Assembly: GCA_907163375.1 (NCBI GenBank)
Contig: CAJQUW010005296.1
Span: forward strand, 124,001 to 188,000
Direction: 5' to 3'
Origin: Prostheceraeus crozeri
Taxonomy: Eukaryota; Platyhelminthes; Polycladida; Euryleptidae
DNA length: 64,000 nt
The notes beneath the pieces were generated by a model that had not been told where the DNA came from, ran no database searches, and saw only the letters and a list, made by a program, of their open reading frames with translations. How positions within the stretch are numbered: position 1 is the stretch's first letter; each line of letters opens with the position of its first letter. The translations under genes were made by a program, and so were the position numbers. Of this stretch, positions 57,035 to 64,000 are shown piece after piece.

Positions 57035-57297
57035 GTTGTAATTCTTGTTGCTGATTGTTGAATAAGATGTCTGATATAATTACTTCATTTTTTTACTTCT
57101 TAAACAATATTTCGGAGTTATGACTCCATTCTCAAGTTATACAAGATAAGGAGATAAAGGAGTTATTATTGTATTTAGCTTGGTCTTTTTATCTCTCTTT
57201 ATCTTGAGTCATAACTCCGAAATATCGTTTAGAAAGTAATAAAATAAAATAATTCTATCAAACATCTTATTCAACAATCAGCAGCAAGACCTACAGC
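57035..57297. repeat. Foldback with ~100-bp arms
   Basis: The left arm (tgctgattgttgaataagatgt ... tttcggagttatgactc) and the right arm (gagtcataactccgaaa ... acatcttattcaacaatcagc) are inverted copies around a short A/T spacer. It is a likely MITE; no clear duplication was found. Confidence 0.78.
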
Positions 57298-57639
57298 ATG
57301 GATTATAATCAAGGAATACTAGACATTTTAAGTTGGACGCAGAATAAGAAAAACCTGTGAAAAGTTTTGTTGGCCGGTCATACCTGTAGCGCAATTGGAC
57401 TGATTGGAAACCCTCTTTTTCTTAGAGTGAGATAAACAATTTACTTGAAAATTTTCATTATTTTTCTCTTTTGGCTTCTATCAGAGCACCAGAATCTCTT
57501 GACACGAGTCCTTAAAAAACAGTTAAATGATCGATTTTCTGAAGATGGAATCATGGAGTAAAGTTTTCTGTTCACGGAAGCACCATTACAGAGAAGAGTG
57601 CTTTAGTTTTACCTCAGCAATTATGTACGATTGTAATAG

Positions 57640-58400
57640 TGACACCACTTGATAGCGAAAGAAATCCTCAAGTCAATGTAAATAAAGGTATCAACAATTC
57701 CATGGTGAGAAAAAATGGCTCCAACATTAATGTCAAAACAGTTCGGGTGGCCTTTTCCCTTTCATCTTCAGCATTACCAATAATGTGAAGACCACGATAG
57801 CGAATCGATGGTTAGATGCAAACTTCATCAAAAAGAATCAAACACACTTGTTGCATACCTTTCAACTTTCGGAAACAGTCTTGTATTGTCTCCTTGCCAT
57901 CAGACTCACTACCAGCACGATGGAAACTTCCGAGATGTTTCTGTATGGTGCGACGGTGTGGAAGAACAAAGAGTTTTCGCTCAAAGGAATAAGCACTTTG
58001 ACCATGTAACAGCAGTTCCGTACTTATCTTCAAGACAAATGCAGGATATTCACGAGGCCGAGACTTTAAATATGTGAGTTGAAAAGGAAGAAACTCAAAA
58101 AGAAAAGAACCCTCCATCATCAGAATCAAACGTAGACGTCGTATTGATATTCTTCACAGACTCTTCAGAAGTAAATGATACTGTGGATGATTTCGCAGTT
58201 GAAATGACGGCTTCTAGTTGTGACCATCTGCTTATTTTCTGCCCGGTCCCGTGAAATATTTTATATCAACTGGAGTTTTCAAACACATTGCCGTCGTAAC
58301 AAATTCCCCAGTAACGGATATACGGTAGTCGATGATTTCTTCGTCGAAATTTAGAAGTTTCACATTTCGATTATCACAATCTTAAGCTATTCACAGATCA
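57640..58400 (-). pseudogene. P-element-like (THAP9-type) transposase remnant
   Basis: On minus, 58,129-57,815 reads LFVLPHRRTIQKHLGSFHRA, then DCFRKLKGMQQVCLILFDEV. After an in-frame TAA at 57,812-57,814 the same frame goes on PSIRYRGLHIIGNAEDEREK and TVLTLMLEPFF. LxFDEVxIxPSIRYRGxxIxG and the following TVLxLM segment are the RNase-H-like region of P-element/THAP9 transposases. A further piece upstream (TGEFVTTAMCLKTPVDIKYF, near 58,270) may belong. No THAP zinc finger and no TIRs are seen. A dead fragment. Confidence 0.72.
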
Positions 58401-60463
58401 TTGTTTATCACGATACCAGACGAAAGAAGTTGATTTACAAAACCATGCCATTCCACAATCTTGTCTTATATTTCAAACTCAGCAATTTTATCGCCTACCA
58501 TATTTTGGGATGAAGACGACACTTAGCGAATGTCTGTATTTATATTAGCAGTTATGTGTGTTTGCACAAACATAGTCGACGCATAATCAAAGAACACTGG
58601 AGGTGGATTAGATGGTCGGCGGAATCTCTTGATTTTTACGAAAGTCGCATTGAGAGGCCAGTGTTTCTCACACTCCGATATGCAGCGTAACCTCCTTTAT
58701 TTGGTAGCGATTGTATCTATCTTCGCCTTTCGATCTGGTGGGAATTCATGTACCGATACTTTTTCTGACGACGAGTCGTAGTTGCCTCTGCATTCTGCCA
58801 CACAGCACTTTCGAGGCATATCCGAGCAAGCAGATGCCAATTATCAAGCTTACAATGCGTGAATGATCGCCTGACTGCATGTACTTTAGATACATTGAAT
58901 AAGGTTGATGAGAATGAGTCACAATCATGCATCGGGGAAAATGTAGGTCATTGTCTATTGCAGAAATGTCTAATGTTTGCATGCGCCCCTGCAACTTCTG
59001 TTTACAAAACTATTGGATACCAGGCGATTATCATCAGACTTTATTTGCAACATGCATGTTCAGGACATCAGCTTACAAAAAAAATTTCACGGCTTTCTCT
59101 TATTCAGTGTCCTGATGCTATTAATATATCTAGACGTCCTTGTTATAATCAACCTAAACTTCTATCAAAATGCTGCTTAAGGAAAATTACGCTTTGCTTT
59201 CCATGATGTCTTGCCGATAATTCACTTGAAAATGGATGCACAGCACAAACTCTGCATCGCATGAAATAAACAAGTTTTTTAATAGGAAAGGAAATTATTG
59301 ACAAACATCAATAAAATTTCTAATGTACAAATCACAAATGTTCGGCTTGGCCGTAGTCATGATCTGTTGAAAGTTTTATACAGCTCATTTCAAAGGCTAG
59401 GCCGAGGATATGAGCTTTGTACTCATAAAGTAAAAAAATTATTGATGCTCGTCCAGTCAATTTCTTCCTGTATCATTTTCTGCTCAATATCATTCGTTCA
59501 TCGCACATATCAATGTCGTATAATTTGTACATGAGGGTTTGATGATAAGCGTGACAAAGCAAGAAGAATATTTAAGTAGCTCTTGCAGAGGTCCAAAAGG
59601 TAACAGCGATGGAAACCTCCAAGGTAAATTCACGCAGAAATTCAGGGTTCTACGTAGTTGTAAATTTAAGTTAATCTTCTGACCGGTCAATTTGCTATGG
59701 GGATTACACAATTGGTTTGAAATTCGAATCAACTAGTCGCCCATTCATCAGTTAGCGATAGATTCAGTGTTCGTCAAACGACATTGTCTGAATATGGAAG
59801 GACTCACAGCATCATCGATCATTAAATTTCCGCTTTCCTATTCTCCCAACATGAAAGCGATTATACTATGATATTTCAGTATACTGCAAATCTGCAATAT
59901 GTCGAGTAGTTAGCAGAGAACAGTCTGATTAGCATCTTAAAGAAAAATCACATGTTCAGAATTCAAGCGTATTTCATAAAATACAAATATCACGGAAACA
60001 ATAATGTTGCCGAGCGAATAGGCTATCTGAGAAGATCTGATGTCTTTATTGAATTCAAAATTGATGCTTTATGGTTTTAAATGCTTTAGCTTCTGTTACG
60101 GTGGCCCCTCTCCTGTCCAAAATGACCCCCACCTTGTCCATTAACGGTTGGATGACTATGCAGAGGCATTCTACTATATTTTTTTACCATAATTTCATCA
60201 AGTGCAATAAATTCAAAACATATTTTAGGTATTCTCTAGCATGCTGCACTGAGATTCCATATTTTATGATAATTACGTGTTAAATAGTGGCACCATATTT
60301 TGATGCATATTTGCAGGGGAGTTTGTAATGTAATAGAAGCTTAGTAACAGGATGAGCCCAAAACTTCTCAGAGAGAGAGAGAGAGCGACCATGTTCGTCG
60401 ATCGATTTCGAGTTTATTTAAAACCCATCTTCAGGACAGTGCAATAGTTGAGACAAGTTATTA
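58401..60463. other. No gene seen
   Basis: Short frames on both strands have no recognisable domain. A (GA)n run lies at about 60,371-60,386. Confidence 0.5.
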
Positions 60464-60465
60464 TA

Positions 60466-62261
60466 CAGGGTGATACAGAAGTAGTCTACTGGTTTCAACT
60501 AGCTGTAATTTCTTTAGTACTGCAGATATCAACTTGAAATTTGCTGTGCTTAGGCTGAAGACTGGGAAATTTTGCCTGACAAATCCCTCGTCTATGATAA
60601 CAGATAAAAGATCTAGTAAAATACAAGTAAAAATTATACATTTACATTAATTAAGAAGTCTCGATAATTTAGCTTAAAAAATATAATTACTAATTAGTCA
60701 TTAATGCCTGAGTGGTGTCATTCAATATGTCTTCCCTCGACTTGGAGTAGGTGCTGCAGACGACTTTCAAATGCAGTGATAGCATTCCTTCGTGTTTGAG
60801 GTGAAATTCTTCTTATTTCCAGCTCAATACGTCTCCTCAACTCATTCAGATTGGCAATGTGAGTTGTGTAAACTTTCGCTTTGATGTCGCCCCAAAGCCA
60901 GAAGTCAAGGGGTGTTAAGTCTGGACTCCGAGCTGGCCAGTGGATATCTCCCCTCCGTGAAATTAGTCTGCCGGGGAATATGTCGCGGAGAAACTCGCAC
61001 GCAATCTTCGAAGTATGGGGTGTAGCACCGTCCTGCTGGAAGAAAAGCGTACCATTCTCAAAGGGTTCGAATTGCTGCAGTTGAGGGTATAGCCATGTCT
61101 CAAGCATTTTCCTGTAGCCTTGGCCATCAACGTTGGCGTAATTTCCTTTGTCGTCGGTAAAGAAGTATGGACCGAATATGCGATCCCATGTTACACCCAC
61201 CCAGACAGACTTTTGGCGAGTGTAGAGGCTTTTGGATAGTGAAATTCGGATCGGAAAGAGCATAATAACGGGTATTCCACTTGTTTACTCCACCACACGT
61301 GTGGAACATTGCTTCATCACTGAAAAGAATTTGCCGGAAAAAGTTAGGATTGCGTTCGAGTTCATTTAACATTTCTGAAGCAAAGTCAACACGATTTTCA
61401 TGATCCTCCTCATTCATGGAATGGACGGCTCGTAGTCTATAGGGATGGAATTTCGCCTCCTTGAGTATGCGATTCACAGTAGGCTGCGATAAGTTGTGCT
61501 CGTTCGATAAACGGCGCTGTGAAGTCTGAGGATTATCTTCAATGGATTGAAGGACACGAGAAACGTTCTCATCGCTCCTTGCGTCACGGTCGCGTCCATT
61601 CCTCAGTAATGATGCCAGTCCTAATGTGTGGGCATCTTCTTGGGCTTTTCGGATGGTAGCCGGACAGGGTCGAGGATCACGTGATCTGAGTCCAAAACGC
61701 TTCGCGAATTCTCTCTGCACTGTCGTTGCACTTTCGTGTGTATCCATCAAATGAGCTGAGAAATAGCGTTCAAATGGAGTACGGCGTTCCATAGCTGACA
61801 CAATGCTTCTGTCTACTGAACAAGAATGAATAAAAGAGAACGATTCACAGATTCAATTTTGAACTTGAAGCTTAAGCTATCGATTGACAATTATTGTTGA
61901 TGAATAAGAGACGTCATGAGTGAATTTACATAGATAGCTGATGGCATATGACATAGAAAGCTAACACTTGAAGAGTTGAAACACTGTGGTTGCTCTCAAT
62001 GCACATAATTGACGATGAAAAGCAGTGTGAGAAACTTCAAATGACTTCATTACTTAAAATCTGCGATTATTACAGGTGTTAATAGCACATGTACATGTAC
62101 ATGTATTTTACTGGGTCAATTATCTGTTATCATAGACGAGGGATTTGTCAGGCAAAATTTCCCAGTCTTCTGCCTAAGCACAACAAATTTCAAGTTGATA
62201 TCTGCAGTACTAAAGAAATTACAGCTAGTTGAAACCAGTAGACTACTTCTGTATCACCCTG
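60466..62261. mobile_element. Tc1/mariner-type DNA transposon, complete with 142-bp TIRs
   Basis: TIRs 60,466-60,607 and 62,120-62,261 begin CAGGGTGATACAGAAGTAGT and differ at two positions by eye. TA flanks both ends. The 1.8-kb element encodes one transposase on the minus strand. The close match of the TIRs means a recent insertion. Confidence 0.95.
60718..61801 (-). pseudogene. Tc1/mariner-type transposase, one frameshift
   Basis: From MSAMERRTPFERYFSAHLMD the N-terminal half holds two helix-turn-helix regions (TVQREFAKRFGLRSRD; TSQRRLSNEHNLSQPTVNRI). The catalytic acids are in ILFSDEAMFHTCGG, LFFQQDGATPHTS and WPARSPDLTPLDFWLWG; by my count 36 residues separate the second and third Asp. 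The reading frame changes near 61,210, in the stretch after TIQKPLHSPK, so a net change of one base breaks an otherwise full-length protein of about 360 residues. The sequence is of the kind often labelled Tc3-like transposase in arthropod genomes. It would insert the element at TA. Confidence 0.93.
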
Positions 62262-62344
62262 TACATGAATAAATCATCCAATGCTAAAATTAGAACATGT
62301 GGAGAGGAAGAGATGAATAGTTGTCATTTATTAGTGCATTAGCA

Positions 62345-62700
62345 CTTGATTTTATGCACGGTCTCTCCGCGTTGCGAGTGTGAACACTTCTGAACATAAC
62401 TTTGAAGTTCTTTTGGCTTGCTTCATGTGGATGACAACTCACAACGGTAGGAATGGCTTTCCTCTCAGAAGCTCATTCATTCTCCTGATTAGGTACCTCT
62501 GTGTCTCACCAATGTAACAGTTTGAGCACTTTTTGCATTCATAGCAATATATCACTTTGGGAGCTGAACACGAACATTTTTTTATCTTTATTCGGAAAAA
62601 TTGCTGAGGTCTTGAAAGTTTTAAAAGCGATCTGTATTTTAGCGTCATTTTTATGTATAAATGCAGTTAATTATTTGGACTCTTTTTAACGCTTCACGCT
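62345..62700 (-). mobile_element. Penelope-like element fragment, GIY-YIG endonuclease
   Basis: On minus the frame reads CSCSAPKVIYCYECKKCSNC, then YIGETQRYLIRRMNEL. A Cys-rich knot running into VIYxxxCxxCxxxYIGET is the start of the GIY-YIG nuclease of Penelope-like retroelements. A second frame (TVVSCHPHEASQKNFKVMFR) nearby resembles its continuation. No reverse transcriptase is seen. A small dead fragment. Confidence 0.68.
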
Positions 62701-63420
62701 CCTTTGCCTTTATAAAAGGAAGGAAACAATATTAGTTTCAGCAGTCTCGCCTCTGCTGTTGCTTTTAATACGTGTATTATTTTTGGTAGGAGAATCAACT
62801 TGTGCTGTTGTAGAATCCATCAACTGGATCGGATAATCAATAGAGATGAAAATATGTTGAGCTGTCTACAAGGATTTCCATAGCCATCAAGCGAACTACT
62901 GAGGCGCTTGGCCCTAATATATATTCAAAAAAGAATATATGTCACCGTATTCGCAGGTCCAGCTCTCTACTCAATCGCAAAAGAGGAATTTTCAAAACTG
63001 ACTGTCATATCCATGAAAGTTAATTTTTCTTCCTTTTCACTAGTTAAGTTTAGGCTGTCGTGTATGGAATTTATCAAATTCAAAAAAATATTTTATTGTA
63101 TTGCTTGTATTACTCCAAGATGACATCACCATAAATTTTCAATTTTTGAAATTTTCTGTTCAAGGGGTCTTCAGCTGGAAAAAACGGATATTTATTAAAA
63201 TTTTAAGATGCTTGTAGAGTTTAAGTTTGCTGTTATCAGATAGCAGATCATGCATTTTCCCAAGTAATACTGTTTGTACGGATTGCAATTATGCGTGAAG
63301 ACTATACATATTATGTAAGCCTACCTAAAGATCTTTATCTTCCGCTATCTTTCGTAAATTCAATTAATTTCCTTCATTCTCATCGAAGATATGCTGATTC
63401 CATGTCATCAAATTCAGAAA
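62701..63420. other. No gene seen
   Basis: AT-rich DNA with no recognised domain or repeat. Confidence 0.5.
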
Positions 63421-63424
63421 TGAT

Positions 63425-64000
63425 TAGTCTCCACCAAGGAACATTTGCCTGGTAGGGTCTACGTGGCCCAAGTGGTATGTGTTAATGACCAGAGCTGTTG
63501 GAGACTTCATTCTTATCCAAAAAATTTTGATTCCATGTTCTAATAACAAGTTGTCAGAGAATTGGTCTATGCAGAGGTATATTTACCTGATGCGGCCTAG
63601 TTTGTTCAAGTGGCATGTGTTGATGACCAGGTTTGGTAGAGGCTTCATTCTTATCCAAGATGTGGTGATTCTATGTCACATAATCAAATTGTCAGAGAAT
63701 TGGTCTCAACAGAGGTATATTTACCTGATAAGGCCTAGGTTGTTCAAGTGGCATGTGTTGATGACCAGGTATGATAGAGGCTTCATTCTTATCCAAGATG
63801 TGGTGATTCTGTGTTCTAATATCAAATTGTCGGAGAATTGATCTCAACAGACGTATATTTACCTGATAGGGCCTAGGTTGTTCAAGTGGTATGTATTGAT
63901 GACCAGGTATGTTAGAGGTTTCATTCTTATCCAAGATGCGGTGATTCTATGTCACATAATCAAATTGTCCGAGAATTGGTCTCTACAGACGTATATTTAC
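63425..64000. repeat. 138-bp satellite, at least four copies, continues past the window
   Basis: The string acctga(t)...ggcct starts at about 63,447 (diverged), 63,585, 63,723 and 63,861, an exact spacing of 138 bases. Units share tgttgatgaccaggt, ttcattcttatccaagatg and attggtctc. The first copy is the most diverged. The array runs off the right edge. Confidence 0.92.

Noticed and set aside
58717-59206. Overlapping frames that might extend the P-like transposase upstream
   Set aside because: I see no recognisable THAP or P-type motif in them, so they were not added to the remnant.
63425-64000. CRISPR-like array
   Set aside because: Whole 138-bp units are repeated with no unique spacers, and the context is animal DNA, so it is a satellite.

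Overview
The window is AT-rich animal genomic DNA, most likely from a marine invertebrate. Introns with GT..AG borders, a secreted leucine-rich-repeat (LRR) protein and a broad mix of transposons (Polinton, Ty3-like LTR element, CR1/L2-like LINE, Penelope-like, piggyBac, Tc1/mariner, P-like, hAT-like and foldback MITEs) all point to a metazoan. The palindromic string taggcct recurs in the single-copy DNA. I cannot name the species. Gene density is low and most recognisable coding DNA belongs to mobile elements.

Bases 1 to about 15,520 are most of a Polinton (Maverick), a virus-like DNA element, treated here as a fossil. Its left end lies outside the window. Parts in order: cysteine protease (+); integrase joined to a phospholipase-A2-like domain (-); small hydrophobic protein, major capsid protein, a second small virion-type protein and a coiled-coil protein (all -); an unknown gene and DNA polymerase B (+); packaging ATPase, penton-type minor capsid protein, an unknown protein and a two-helix membrane protein (all -). 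A palindrome-rich right end follows. Several genes are fully open, others are broken; overall there are on the order of ten breaks. Starts share an A-rich leader, and small GC-rich hairpins are scattered through the AT-rich genes.

From 15.5 to 31.2 kb there is a LINE 3' fragment, a single-exon LRR gene with a likely signal peptide and hydrophobic tail (17.4-18.4 kb), a 509-bp foldback element with a perfect 9-bp target duplication (22.1-22.6 kb), a piggyBac fragment (22.9-23.3 kb), a 5'-truncated LINE meeting a second, oppositely oriented LINE fragment tail to tail (24.9-26.8 kb), and a nearly full-length but broken piggyBac transposase (27.5-29.25 kb).

From 31,269 to 46,342 lies a Ty3/Gypsy-like LTR element with 296-bp LTRs differing at one base and a 5-bp duplication ATTCT. 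Its pol region is split by a 10.8-kb non-coding insertion (33,116-43,928) that has short inverted ends, probably a 2-bp AT duplication, a near-perfect 617-bp direct duplication, a foldback with ~190-bp arms and a 47-bp hairpin.

From 46.3 kb to the end: a hAT-type MITE with an 8-bp duplication, a multi-exon minus-strand gene of unknown product (47.6-52.9 kb) whose three middle exons join in phase, a foldback at 57 kb, a P-element-like transposase remnant, a complete Tc1/mariner element with 142-bp TIRs and one frameshift (60,466-62,261), a Penelope-type GIY-YIG fragment, and a 138-bp satellite that runs off the right edge.
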